A stretch of DNA of 64,000 bases from Humulus lupulus (lineage: Eukaryota; Streptophyta; Magnoliopsida; Rosales; Cannabaceae). Position 1 is the stretch's first letter; each line of letters begins with the position of its first letter. Location of the stretch: assembly GCF_963169125.1 (NCBI RefSeq), contig NC_084794.1, positions 89,325,018-89,389,017 of the forward strand, written 5' to 3'. Under the pieces are notes generated by a model that had not been told where the DNA came from, searched no databases, and saw only the letters and a list, made by a program, of their open reading frames with translations. Below are positions 47,102 to 58,438 of the stretch, in pieces. A program made the position numbers and the translations under genes.

Positions 47102-48620
47102 TGTGGATGTCAAAAGTCCACCAAGGAAAAAATCTCTGATCCCTGATTGAAATACATGGATAAGGGTCACTTAGTCCTGCTATCGAGCTTAGGCCTATAG
47201 GTCTCACGAGACCATGTTCTAGCCAACACTCCCAAGTGCCCCGCAGGTCTCTACCTTACTGAAGACTCGAAGGCTCACGACACCCTTGTGTGTCTCGTGC
47301 CCCTGGGCCTTGTGAGGCCCCCGCCTCACGCCCACATGTCGAGCGTCCATGTGCCTCGCGAGACCCTGCTTGGTTGAAAACCCGAGTGCCAAGCTCTTAG
47401 GAGTCTTGCTCCCATGCGGCTCACGAGGCCTCCGCCTCGCAGAAGACCAAATCGCCTTGCGCCCAGGTGCCACGCACCTTTGCGCCTCACTGAACACCAG
47501 AGCGTCTCACCAAAGGCCTCGCACCATGTTCTCGCGCCAAAGGCCTCGCACCACGGCCTCGCGTCGAGCGTCTCATCAAGGGCCTCGCGCCAAAGGCCTC
47601 GCACCATGGCCTCGCATCGAGCATCTCATCAAGGGCCTCGCACCACGGCCTCGCGCCAAGAGCCTCGCACCACGGCCTCGCGCCAAAAGCCCCGCACCAC
47701 GGCCTCGCACCACAGTCTCATGCCAAGGGCCTCGCACCACGGCCTTGAGTGGGGAGCCTCGCCTCACGCCGAATGTCTCACCAAGGGCCTTGCATCAGGG
47801 GCGCCTCGCGCCTAAAGGGTGTCCCGCGCCTCGGAGGGGCCTCGCGCCAAGAGGGTCTCGCGCATGGGGGCTGCAGGGCAATGGTCTCGCAAAGTGAGAC
47901 TCTCATCTCACACATGGGCACTATGTCTCATCGCATAGGCAGCAAGCCTCGTTGAAGAGGCCTTATCTCTCTACCTGAGATAAGTGCCACCAACGAGGCA
48001 CCTCTTTCCCTGTGGGTATCATGAGATGTAGAGTCAAGGACCTCTTGAACATGCATTCAAGTAAGGTTAGGGAATGCCTCACAATGATTCGGTATGAAGT
48101 CAGGAAAGATACGGAATACACTTATAAACCAAGAGGAGTTAGACTACGGACACAATGTCCACGCCAGACAAGTAGTGGCAGTAATAGAGGGGTACATGGT
48201 AAGGACTCCCTCAACACGCTTATGAGGTCTGTACTCGACAAGTAGTGGAGGTATAATATGGAACCAAGGAAGGGGTACTTTTGCAGACCCCTGACACGTA
48301 CTAAAGCCGACCACCACTCCTCCGACACCACTATCACCTGTGCTACTACCTTGACGGTGTACCCATGTACTATTTTGTCCCCAAGGACCACCGTGTATAA
48401 GGGGCCATTAGAGCCCAACTATAAATAAACCTTCACCCCTCAAAATAAGGGGTTGGAAAATTCATTGTATACTCAGGCTATTAAGCAATATACGAATGTT
48501 TACTCCATTGTCGGTCTACACTTGTTCTTCCTCAAGTCTATTCCTAAGTTCTTATCTAGTTATCTTCCTACTTACCTTTGAGTTTTCTGACCTAACATCG
48601 TTGACGAGTTCTCACCATCA
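47102..48620 (+). repeat. 5' LTR of the gag-only element
   Basis: 1519 bp, TGTGGATGTC...TCACCATCA. A TATAAATA box lies at 48420-48427. The GC-rich U3 part (47240-47880) is rich in GCCTCGC units. Confidence 0.88.
47500..47780. repeat. GCCTCGCACCACG minisatellite in the 5' LTR
   Basis: Variable-length units of 'CGCCAAAGGCCTCGCACCACGG' type, about a dozen copies. They open long Arg/Ser/His-rich frames on both strands that are not genes. The 3' LTR has a shorter array (52590-52880). Confidence 0.85.
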
Positions 48621-48626
48621 ATAGTT

Positions 48627-48644
48627 TGGTGCCGTCTGTGGGAA
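48627..48644 (+). promoter_or_regulatory. Primer-binding site of the gag-only element
   Basis: TGGTGCCGTCTGTGGGAA, six bases after the LTR end; this sequence type recurs in Tat-lineage elements. tRNA not assigned. Confidence 0.7.
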
Positions 48645-48690
48645 GAACAATTAACAAGCAGGAGTTCTTCCATTGATCCACTAAAAAAAC

Positions 48691-50172
48691 ATGCCAGGGC
48701 GTTCAAAACACCTACAAGACCACCAAGAAGCGGAGGTTCACCTAGACAGAACCCAGCTAAGGGTGTCCATGAGGGATCCGTCCTTGCCGATGAATGGAGG
48801 TGCAACAGATCTACTTAGAGACAAGGGCGAAGAGGAAGAAGTATCATCCCCTGGCATTCATCCTACATTGGACCCTATAATACATGTCGTTGTTCCAATG
48901 GATGGTCGTACAACTCACCCTCCACCATGGCCACCGGTGGCCCCAAGTTCGAACCATCATGACGCGGGTCCTTCCCAACGAAGGCATGGTAAATACCCAC
49001 GAGTACACTCAGTGAGTTCAATTTCCCGATATCGTCGCTACAAAGAGGAAATACATGACCTACACTTGAAAAACCAAAGCTTGCAGGCCACCGTGGAGAA
49101 CATTCAAGAGGTACTCAACGACCTGTTACACAAAAATTCTGAGGCTCCCCTCTCTAGGCGTAAAGAGAGGGAACATATACGAAGAGAAGCCACCATGCCC
49201 GTGGACGGGGGAAAAACGCAAATCTCCACTCGTCGTATCCCCCGCCCAGGACGCGAGGAAGATTCTACACAAACGGAGCAACTTGGCATGAACCCCACCT
49301 ACGGGAAGTGCGAACTCAAGGCAACCTCCAAAAGAGCTTCACCAAAATTGAGGGATAAACATAACAGAGAGGGTCTGAGGTAAAAACAACACCCCCTACA
49401 GCTCCCCTGATAGACCCAACCAAAGCAAGGGTTCACCCTAAGAATCCATGAGACTCCTTAAACATAAAGATAAAGGAATTAAACAATGAAATTCAAAGCC
49501 CTCGAAGCAAGATTACCGCTGCACCTAGGGGGGCACAGAGATGATGAAGAATTTGACCGTGAGTCGCCCTTCACAAGGGAGATCCAGGTTGAGCAACTCC
49601 CCACCAGCCTCAAAGAGCCTCGCATGACTCCGTACGAGGGCACTACAGACCCAAAATATCACTTAGACACTTTCAATAACCTGATGAAGTTAAAGGGGGT
49701 CAACAGTAGAGCAAAGTGTCATTACTTCGTCATTACACTCAAAAGAGTGGCGTATAAGTGGTTCAAGAGGTTAAGGCCAGAAAGAATCAGGTCATGGCAG
49801 CAGTTCTCTGATGAATTTCTTCAGCAGCACCACGCGGTCTGTGACTATGTTATGCCGAGTACCAGCCTTGCTAACATAAAACAGGGAAAAAGTGAAAGCC
49901 TGGAGAGCTATATCCACAAATTCAATATGGAAGCAACTAAGATGGGGAGTGCGACTAGAGCAGAGCTCAAGATGGAAATCACAGCTGGGGTTTGTTCTGG
50001 AAGCAAGTTATGGGATAACATGCTCAAGAGGGAGATTACAAACTTAAAGGAATTCTTCAAAATAGCCCAAAAGTATATACGTGTGGAAGAGGGCCATAGG
50101 AACTTGCATGTTGAAGAAAGCAAGCCTTCCTCCGATCATCCTTCTACCAATACGTCTAAAGATTCCACATAG
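48691..50172 (+). pseudogene. Gag of the gag-only element, split by a stop
   Basis: The first part (48691-49383, MPGRSKHLQDHQEAEVHLD) is basic and Pro-rich with a short coiled stretch (RRYKEEIHDLHLKNQSLQAT). A stop at 49381 and about 100 bp of broken frame follow. The second part (49486-50172) carries the Retrotrans_gag core: YHLDTFNNLMKLKGVNSRAK, AYKWFKRLRPERIRSWQQFS, then ANIKQGKSESLESYIHKFN. No zinc knuckle is seen. It resembles Tat-lineage gag. Confidence 0.82.
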
Positions 50173-50466
50173 AAGAGATTGTTGTGATAGTGGAGTCACT
50201 GATCAAGTTGAAAATTGGAAGAGGTTTACAAGAAGGCTTCAAGGAAGAGGCAAGCGGGCTTCAGCAAGGATAACCTCTGATAAGACTCCCTTTATATGAG
50301 TCGCTTAGGAACCAAAGAAGTCATCACAGTCGGCCTCAATAAAGATCCAAAGAGGTCACCAAGCTGATTCCAAAGATCTGAAATTGTCAGAGAATATAAA
50401 AAAAAAAAAAAAAACAAGACAAAGTGCTTGGCAAGATAGACCCCATCAACCACTTTGGAGGTGTTT

Positions 50467-50613
50467 AACCTCGCAAGCCTCAACAGGTACCCAGCCTTGT
50501 GCAAAATAAGCATCTAACCTCGCGAGCCTCAACAGGCACCTAGCCATGTGCAAAATAGGTGCCTAGCCTCACAAGCCTCAATAGGTTCCTGGCAAAGTTC
50601 GAAACAGGTGTCT
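50467..50613. repeat. Three tandem 49-bp units
   Basis: Units of the form AACCTCGCGAGCCTCAACAG... at 50467, 50516 and 50565, progressively diverged. Confidence 0.85.
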
Positions 50614-51000
50614 GGCCTTGTAAAATATATATGTAAGTACTTATAATACATGTATGAGTGGTGAACCTTATAAGACAACATTTGAATCTATAAGGACTAG
50701 CTACCCTTATAGAATCTAAGAAAGTCAAAAGGTCCCTCAAAATTTACCTCTCCACGAACACACGCACCCTATAAAAGGACCACGTTGCAGAAGACCAAAG
50801 GGGAGCCCAAAGAGATCCCTAAGTCTAGATCGACTGAGTCGCCTTACCGAGGGAAAAATGGCCTTGAAAATAGTCGCTTGCGAGGTTTCACAAATACCAT
50901 CTCCCTATAAAGGGTCCCAACCCAAGGGTAGATCACATCAAAGACCAAAAAAGGTCCTCATAACAATCCTAGGTCGGCCAAGGTCACCTAGCCCAAAAAG

Positions 51001-51162
51001 GGCCTCAAAGAAGGCGCTTGTGAAAAGGGTCTCAAAGAAGATGCTTGTGAAAAGGACCTCAAAGAAGGCGCCTGTGAAAAGGGTCTCAAAGAAGACGCTT
51101 ATGAAAAGAGTCTCAAAGAAGACGCTTGCAAAAAGGGTATTGAAGAAGACGCTTGCAAAAAT
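51001..51162. repeat. Six tandem 27-bp units
   Basis: Units GGTCTCAAAGAAGACGCTTG... every 27 bp; in one frame each encodes a basic 9-residue repeat (VSKKTLAKR). Confidence 0.92.
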
Positions 51163-52121
51163 AGTACTATGCATAATGACGAGAAGGGCGCTTCTCGCAC
51201 AAAATAAAACACGCGCACCAAAATATATAAAAGGATAGCGAAAATCCAAAGGGTCAACATATCCTTACAAGTAATCAAGGTGCACCAACATACATGAATC
51301 ACACGCAATGGAGGGGTCCCGAAGGGAACCTTTTCAACATAAAGCTATTGACCATGAGGACTTGCAAAAGCTCCTCATACAAAAAAAAAGAAGATAAAAT
51401 AATGGCTTCTCAAAGTCCCAGACTAATAAAAACAAGGCTTCTCAAGGTCCCGTACTAAAGAAAAGAGTGGGCTTCTCAAAGTCTCACACCAATGAGAGGA
51501 GGCAAGCCTCAACATGTGAGAGGGTCTCGCTGTGCAAAACCATCTTGCATAGCGAGGTCTTCATCAAAAAATAGTGTTGAATGCCATATTTTGATGCCTT
51601 ATATGCCTCCAAGTATAATGCAAGTATCGCAATCATGAAAAAGATGACAAACAAAGGCCTTCACGTGTTGATAGATGAAGGTTGAAGACTCAAAGGCAAG
51701 AAGGAAGGTCACCCTTGGCCCGATGCCCCCGAATAACTTGGTTTGTGGCCTCGCATGTCAATGCTTAGTCCTTTTCATCCAGCACTTGATCATGCCCTCC
51801 AAAGCTTGTTCTTGAGTGCCATATGATTTCATCTATACTTAGTCATCCCGAGAAATCTCACGAAATAATAACAACGTGCCATGATGCTCGACAACTCCCC
51901 TGTGGAGGTAATGCATGCCTAGATATCGATTAGCTGTCTTTCCATTCACGTGACCATGACAGCCCAGAGTGTGCCATCATTGTCACTAGTATCACAAACT
52001 TCGTTGATGAATTATCACCGTCAATAACTTGGTTTACAAGAATTCACACAACAGTACCACCAAAGCATAGTAAGTGTAGGATTATAACAAGTCTACAAGG
52101 ACGCCTAAAGACCTCATTATA

Positions 52122-52135
52122 GACTTGGGGGCAAG
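52122..52135 (+). promoter_or_regulatory. Polypurine tract of the gag-only element
   Basis: GACTTGGGGGCAAG abutting the 3' LTR. Confidence 0.85.
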
Positions 52136-53716
52136 TGTGGCTGCCAAAAATCCACCAAGGAAAACATCTCTGATCCCTGGTTAAAATACATGGCTAAGGG
52201 TCACTTAGTCTTTCTATCGAGCTCAAGCCTATAGGTCTCATGAGACCACGTTCTAGCCAACACTCCCAAGTTCCTCGCAGGTCTCTGCCTTGCTGAAGAT
52301 TCGAAGGCTCACGACACCCTTGTGTGTCTCGCGCCCCTGGGCCTTACGAGGCCCCCACCTCGCGCCCATGTGTCGGGCGTCCATGTGCCTCGCGAGACCC
52401 TTGCCTAGTTGAAGACCCAAGTGCCAAACTCTTAGGAGTCTTTATCCTATGCAGCTAACGAGGCCTCCGCCTTGCTAAAGACCAAATCGCCTTGCGCCTA
52501 GGTGCCACACACCCTTGCGCCTCGCTGAAGACCAAATCTCCTTGCGCCCAGGGGCCACCCACCATTGCGCCTCACTGAACACTAGTGCATCTCACCAAAG
52601 GCCTCACACCATGGTCTCGTGCCAAGGGCCTCGCACCACGACCTCGCGCGTGGAGCCTCATCTCGCGTTGAGCGTCTCATCAAGGGCCTCGCGCCAAAGG
52701 CCTCTCACCATGGTCTCGTGCTAATGGCCTCGCACCATGGCCTCGTGTGCAAAGCCTCACCTCGCGCCGAGCATCTCATCAAGGGCCTCGCGCCAAAGGC
52801 CTCGCACCAAAGGCCTCGCACCACGGTCTCGCGCCAAGGGCCTCGCACCATGGCCTCGCGCGTGGAGCCTCGCCTCGCGCCGAGCGTCTCACCAAGGGCA
52901 CCTCGCGCCTGAAGGGTGTCCTGCACCTCGGAGGGGCCCCGCGCTAAGAGGGTCTTGCGCATGGGGGCTACAGGGAAATGGTCTCGCAAAGTGAGACTCT
53001 CATCTTACACATGGGCACCATGTCTCATCGCATAGGCAGCAAACCTCGTTGGAGAGGCATTATCTCTCTCCATGAGATAAGTACCACTAACGAGGCACCT
53101 ATTTCCCTGTGGGTATCATGAGATGTAGAGTCAAGGACCTCTTAAACATGCGTTCAAGTAAGGTTAGGGAATGCCTCACAATGATTCCAAATGAAGTCAG
53201 GAAAGATAGGAAATACACTTATAAACCAAGAGGAGTTAGACTACAGACACAATGTCCACTCCAGATAAGTAGTGGCAGTAATAGAGGGGTACATGGTAAG
53301 GACTCCCTCAACACGCTTATGAGGTCTGTACTCGACAAGTAGTGGAGGTATAATATGGAACCAAGGAAGGAGTACTTTTGCAGACCCCTGACGCGTACTA
53401 AAGCCGACCACCACTCCTTCCACACCACTATCATCTGTGCTACTACCTTGACGGTGTACTTGTGTACTATTTTGTCCCCAAGTACCACCATGTATAAGGG
53501 GCCATTAGAGCCCAACTATAAATAGACCTTCACCCCTCAGAATAAGGGGTTGGAAAATTCATTGTATACTCAGGCTATTAAGCAATATACGAATGTTTAC
53601 TCCATTATCGATCTACACTTGTTCTTCCTCAAGTCTATTCTAAGTTCTTATCTAGCTATCTTCCTACTTACCTTTGAGTTTTCTGACCTAACATCGTTGA
53701 TGAGTTCTCACCGTCA
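52136..53716 (+). repeat. 3' LTR of the gag-only element
   Basis: 1581 bp, TGTGGCTGCC...TCACCGTCA. TATAAATA at 53517-53524. Differs from the 5' LTR mainly in minisatellite copy number and scattered substitutions. Confidence 0.88.
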
Positions 53717-54098
53717 ACATGTACGTTTTTAGTAAAAATAATAAACTAATTAATATAGAAGTGACATATTACATATTTTAGAGCTATAATAGAAATATAT
53801 ATTTTTTATTACTTCTAAATATTTCAAGAGAATATTTAGGTCAATTACCAAAATAATATATTTAGTATTAATTAATTAATTAAGAAGGGTTTCAAGAGAA
53901 AAAAATAGGTGCTATGTATTTTTTATTGTTAAAATCCTATTTTACCCTTATAAATTATGATTTATTTAATAAAATATAACACCGAGGACCTATGTGAGCC
54001 AAAAAGTAAAGATTGAGGATCTTATTGCTACAAAATAAAGGTTGGGGACCTATGTCATACAATTGGTAAAGCTTGGGGACCCCGAGTGCTATTTACCC
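53717..54098 (-). repeat. Right arm of the Mutator-like element
   Basis: Inverted counterpart of 45966 onwards; the matching core includes TTGGCTCACATAGGT and GTTATATTTTATTAAATAAA on the minus strand. Confidence 0.75.
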
Positions 54099-54107
54099 TA
54101 AATGTTA

Positions 54108-54346
54108 TTGTTTCATAATTTTTTTCCTACAAAATATTGTCTTTTGGTGAAACTTAATTAGGATGAAGCTCTTGGTCTTCTAATTTTCTGTCCCTAAAAT
54201 TTGTGATGAATAATGACCCTGTTTTCCTAAATGAATTGGATGCTATTTTTTCTAATATTAAATTTTTATTGTATAATTTTCTAGAAGCATCTATTTTTTA
54301 ATTCAGTTGTAATTTTAATAAAGGGGCTCCTCGATTAATTAAACAT
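54108..54346. other. Short unique spacer
   Basis: AT-rich, no feature recognised. Confidence 0.5.
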
Positions 54347-55161
54347 TGTTGACTGCCTTTTTTGCTATCAACTTAATAAAAGAACTTTAAAGAAAATAAT
54401 GAAGATAAACACCAAGGTTTTACGTGGTTCAGGCTATAAAACAACCCTAGCCCACGAGTCTTTAGTATTAGGGTTCTTGAAGCTTGAGATGGCAAGCTTC
54501 AATGGAGGTTTCCTCAGGCAGCAAATATATTGCTTTGAGTACAAAAGTTGTGAACCCTTTTACAAGGGTATCCAAGCCCTATTTATAGGGCCCAAAAGTC
54601 ATCAATTACAAACATTTCCCAATTATTTGGGGAGTTAATTTCTATTTAAACCATCTGCATGTTCTGATAAAGACTGTGGGCCCGTACATATCGCAGGGGG
54701 CCCAATCCGTAGGTTGTAGCCCGTCAACTTTATATGAGACATGCCCCTGAAATTGTCAGCATGTAGCTGCACATTTTCGTGTGTCAATCAGGGTTGTGGG
54801 AAATACCAATTGTCGAGAGTACAAACATGGCCCCACTACTCAAGGCACCCAAAAAAATTTCAGACAATATTGAGGGGGCCCAAGGCTACAGTAAATGCCA
54901 TCTAGCACTCCCTCTAGGTCCCAGGGCAAAGCTCGTAGACTTGGAGGACTATCGGATCAAGAAGACAGGAGGACCTCTGGAGTGGTCCTCGGAACATGGC
55001 CTCGCTTAGAGACATCCACGCCCGAGGACACTCGGCCTGCGGGGAGGATACTACACTCTGAGGAGCCCTGGGCAAGCTCTACAGAACTTCACTTTCCCCC
55101 AAGGAGCCTAATTACTTCTCTAATGAATGCCACATGTCTAATGATTAAATCATGAACAACA
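54347..55161 (-). mobile_element. 3' LTR of a minus-strand Tat-type element
   Basis: On the minus strand it starts TGTTGTTCATG at 55161 after a polypurine tract and ends ...GGCAGTCAACA at 54347; 815 bp. CTATAAATAGGG TATA box (minus strand) near 54580. The end motif resembles that of the Retand LTR (58439, ...CTAGTCAACA). Contains the GGTTTTACGTGGTTCAGG segment typical near LTR ends. Confidence 0.75.
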
Positions 55162-55175
55162 TTTTCCCCCCAAGT
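55162..55175 (-). promoter_or_regulatory. Polypurine tract of the minus-strand Tat-type element
   Basis: Minus-strand ACTTGGGGGGAAAA next to the LTR start. Confidence 0.85.
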
Positions 55176-55525
55176 CTTCACTTGTCCTCGGACAGTGGAG
55201 ACTTAATCTGAGCGGAGTAATTTCAAGGGTCTTCGGGAGGTGATTCCTGAGCTTCATCATGTCATACTCGAAAAACCTTAAAACCACGTGTTGGATCCTC
55301 ATTGCTGGGCCCATCAATCGGTGCAATTAATGAGGAGTCTGTTCCACTCCCAAGACATCCAATCCTTACTCAAAGCATCCTCTCGCCTTGTATCTGAGGC
55401 TACCTTTTCCCATACTAATAATCATGATACATGCCTTGATAATCGTGGCCGTCGGATCACGCTCAAGTGCCTACCTCGTAGGTGATCAACGGTTGGGGTG
55501 GAGTTTCTTCCACCCCAAGTTCGAG

Positions 55526-55533
55526 TATAAAGC
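55526..55533 (+). promoter_or_regulatory. Antisense TATA box for T4
   Basis: TATAAAGC about 350 bp inside the polypurine tract, pointing away from it and into T4. A GTAAGT donor near 55760 suggests a 5'-untranslated intron. Confidence 0.5.
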
Positions 55534-56159
55534 TCGAGAACCTCTCCTAACATAGTCACCTTCGTCATTTGAAATTTGAAAAGCACCAGGGCTCTCAAAC
55601 TTGTCTCAGAATCTTAACACTTCCAGAACCCGAAACCCTCACCGGCATCGGTACCTCCAACACCTAGACGGCTAGACAAAATCCTCATTTTTTTGGTTGA
55701 ACAACTCGAAACACTTTTGGGTTTGTACCCGACACATGACCTATAGGTGCTTCGTATTGAGTAAGTAACTTCAGCATGTTCTTGATTTTACATTCTGGTT
55801 TGTCGAATGTGTGGCTGGATGCTTAGGACTTTGATGTTTTTGGAATTCAAAGGTCTTTTTGACCTCTCTTTAGTCATTTTAGGTCGGTTGTGATGTTTAA
55901 AATGGTCCAAATGGCATGTTCCACCCTCTATGTGTTTCTTCGTGCTTTTGGGCATTTGATCAGAATTTGGAAAATTTCTAGATTTCGGCAAGGTTCATGA
56001 ACTCTGGTGGTGTTCTACAATACCAATCTGATGGTTATGAGGACACCCCAGTCCCTTAGCATTCTTTCTCTTCTATTACCCGAGTAGTAGTCTTAGGGTC
56101 TCTTGTTTTGACCTATTTTCCTTCTGGTCAAGGCGCTAACTATTTGGTTTTGTTTCAGA

Positions 56160-57834
56160 TGTCTAAAGAGCTACATCACCTTCACCAGCAAGGATTTTAC
56201 TACTTCAACAACGGGATCTTAGATATGGCTTAGGATGCGGGACGACTCCTTGAGAAAAGAAAGCAAAAGGTCGCAAAGTAGAGCATGGCCCTCGTAGTGA
56301 GGGAGGACAAAGCTCTGGCGATGCAGAGGTCGGTCCAAGTTGGTATCTCAAAGGAAGAGGCCAACATGGGTCCCTTGCCAAGGGACAGAACCTATGACAC
56401 CGACCACTTCCAGGTGAAGGAGATCTAGAGTAAGCTAAAGCATCGGGGAGCTCTTAACAAGATCATTTCCCACTACGGGGTGGATACGCAGAACATGCTG
56501 GTTCGCTTGTCTCAAGAGAATGAGAGAGCGCACGAGAGACTCCATGACCTTGGAGCATGGAGCACCTCTCACCTCCAAACGGGAGCCAAGCTACTGCTCC
56601 ACCAGTACTATGCTGACTTTTGAAGTTGTTTGCCATAGTTCCCCTCTAGCTATCCCCGAATGGGTATCGGGTGATATTAGGGTTGTTTGTTCTGTACAGG
56701 AGGCAGAACTGGCCCGCCCCCTCTTTTCCAGAGATCCTTTATGCCTGTAGCTTCTGAGCCTGCTCGAAGAGGGATAATCGCGACGGGTACTATACTTTGA
56801 TGAAGTATACGTACCCGGGTTTGTCCTCCAAGGCTCCAAGAGAGAACAAGAGCCACGCACGGGACTACAAGGACCACTTCTTTTGGAGAAGTGGCTTCCC
56901 CATGCGGACCAATTCTACCCTACTCCTCGACTTCACCAGAGTTGGTAAGTTATTTCTCGAATTGTCTTTGCTAAATTGTCCTCCCTTTGTGGCTGGTCCT
57001 TAGGAGTTGAATTTTTTGCAGGTCTTTTCAGCCACACTCTTCACGTGGACGCCTACCACGCGAGGTTTCAAAAGATGCAGACCTTCCTCGACGAGGAGAT
57101 GAGCCTTGCTTTCCTCATCACAGAGGCTCATATGCGCCAGTACAGGCTTATGCAGAAGGGTCAGCACATAAGCCACGTGAGCCTGTCCAGCTTCCACAAC
57201 TTGAAGAAATCACTAGAGGATGTCAGGCTTCACACGGAGTAAGTAGCGAGGCAGATGCTCTACAGTACAACAAGAGGATGCGCGATGAGCATGTGGAGAC
57301 AGTGATCTCCGTCCAGGCCGCTACCGAGGAGCTCGAGGTGGGGATAAAGTCGTCTTCCATGCCTCAAGGTAAATCCCCCATAACCCTTTACCATGCTAAG
57401 CATGTATGGGAGGGAGTTAGTCCCGAACACACCTGGGTTTCCCAATCACTCCTAGACTACGAGTAGGTCTCGGTGCATAAATGGGTGGAGAAGGAGTTCC
57501 AGGACTATTAAGACTTGATCGACATGTTCCTTTGCCCACCCAAAGAGGAAGCTCACACCCCCCGAAGGATTCGTGCCTCTGGACGAGGTGACGTCCATGC
57601 ATACCAATGGTTTTTCTAGTATGAGACCAACACCACGCAAGAGATGGGCTGACTAATCTGTGAGTTTTCCCACTCTGTTCTTCACCCGGGGGAGCCTTAT
57701 AGTGTTGGGGCTCTCAAGGAGAATCTACACAATTGCATGTATTTTATTTTATGCTTTATTAATCCATCTTTCCTTCCCCCTGAGTACTAACAAGTTTTTT
57801 TTTTTTACTTTTTTGCAGACAGCATGGGCATGTC
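56160..57834 (+). pseudogene. T4: transposon-borne gene antisense in a Tat-type element
   Basis: After a TTTCAG acceptor, the first exon starts MSKELHHLHQQGFYYFNNG, then HFQVKEI, SKLKHRGALNKIISHYGVDT and RLSQENERAHERLHDLGAWS, followed by LLLHQYYADF. This is recognisable as the N-terminal 'gypsy-type transposase' domain (PF04195-like) carried by plant elements. Several in-frame stops follow. A GTAAGT donor lies near 56944 and further coiled-coil exons (HARFQKMQTFLDEEMSLAFL, MRQYRLMQKGQ; 57022-57242). A final acceptor TTTTGCAG near 57818 abuts the Tekay gag fragment. Dead, exon limits approximate. Confidence 0.6.
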
Positions 57835-58438
57835 TGAAACTCTCCCACGTAGTGCCTTCTACACCTAGCGCACTCTGGGTAAGCCCTCCAAAACTTATTG
57901 CCACTTTGGCAGCCTATCTGTATACCCCTTGACCTCCTATCAGGGCCTGAAACTAACAAAGTACCTGAAGCCTTCCCATTCTGGTCACTATGGCCTCCGC
58001 CCCTACCAGAACCCATAAATGGAGGTCCCATCCTCCCAGAGTCTCTCTTGGCCGCGTTCTCGCGCCAGATTTTGTTCTCTGCGCCTTCTGAAGTAAGGGC
58101 TTTCTCTACCACCTGGGCATATGTCATCACCCCAGGCACGGTAGCGATGCGAACATCCCGGGCTATCATAGGTTGTAGCCCCTGATGGAACCTTTCCTTC
58201 CTTGTCCCAGTAGTGGGTAGCAAGTGTACAACAAACTTGGCCAGTCTATCAAACCTCAGTGCATACTCTGTCACTGACATGTTTCCCTGCAGAAGCTTAT
58301 TGAATTCCTCTACCTTTACAACCCTAACTGCATCATTGTAGTAATTTTCATTGAACAAGTTCTGAACTCCTCCCAATCTAGGGTATTCACGTTCCTGGTC
58401 TGGGATATCACTTCCCACCAAATTTGGCTATCCTCTCA
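57835..58438 (-). pseudogene. Tekay-type gag fragment
   Basis: Minus-strand gag core: YYNDAVRVVKVEEFNKLLQG, MSVTEYALRFDRLAKFV, RKERFHQGLQPMIARDVRIA, then a start of the knuckle region (YPECARCRRHYVGEFQ). It ends at a breakpoint with T4 near 57834 and is cut at 58438 by the Retand LTR. A frameshift lies near 58400. Related to, but not the same copy as, the gag at 26256-27100. Confidence 0.8.

Larger units (their letters stand above)
50173..52121 (+). other. Non-coding interior of the gag-only element
   Basis: No pol. Contains a poly-A tract (50398-50413), a 49-bp x3 repeat, a 27-bp x6 repeat, and an inverted copy (about 51137-51275) of the T2 3' flank, suggesting that an antisense T-type gene once stood here. 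Confidence 0.6.
47102..53716 (+). mobile_element. Gag-only (TR-GAG-like) Ty3/gypsy element
   Basis: LTRs 47102-48620 and 52136-53716 in the same direction, primer-binding site 48627-48644, polypurine tract 52122-52135. The 3.5 kb interior holds gag and then non-coding repeats; no protease, RT, RNase H or integrase can be found. This is the structure of non-autonomous gag-carrying elements that borrow pol from relatives. The flanks TAAAA and ACATG are not duplicates, so the ends or a recombination event need checking. Confidence 0.82.
45966..54098. mobile_element. Mutator-like/foldback element with long terminal inverted repeats, carrying nested insertions
   Basis: The ends are inverted copies (GGATAAATAACACTTGGGG at 45966; CCCCGAGTGCTATTTACCC at the right end) similar for several hundred bp. 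They are flanked by TAAATTTTA (45957-45965) and TAAATGTTA (54099-54107), a 9-bp duplication with one mismatch. Long arms plus a 9-bp duplication are typical of Mutator-like elements. Without the nested gypsy (47102-53716) and MITE it is about 1.3 kb, with no transposase, hence non-autonomous. It sits about 450 bp upstream of the host gene start codon. Confidence 0.75.

Noticed and set aside
47219..47897. Long overlapping frames rich in Arg, Ser, His and Ala on both strands, repeated at 52515-52994
   Set aside because: They lie in the GC-rich LTR minisatellite, occur in several frames at once and match nothing.
48122..48418. 98-residue minus-strand frame conserved between both LTRs of the gag-only element (also 53219-53515)
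   Set aside because: Conservation follows from LTR duplication; antisense to the LTR promoter region and without recognisable motifs.
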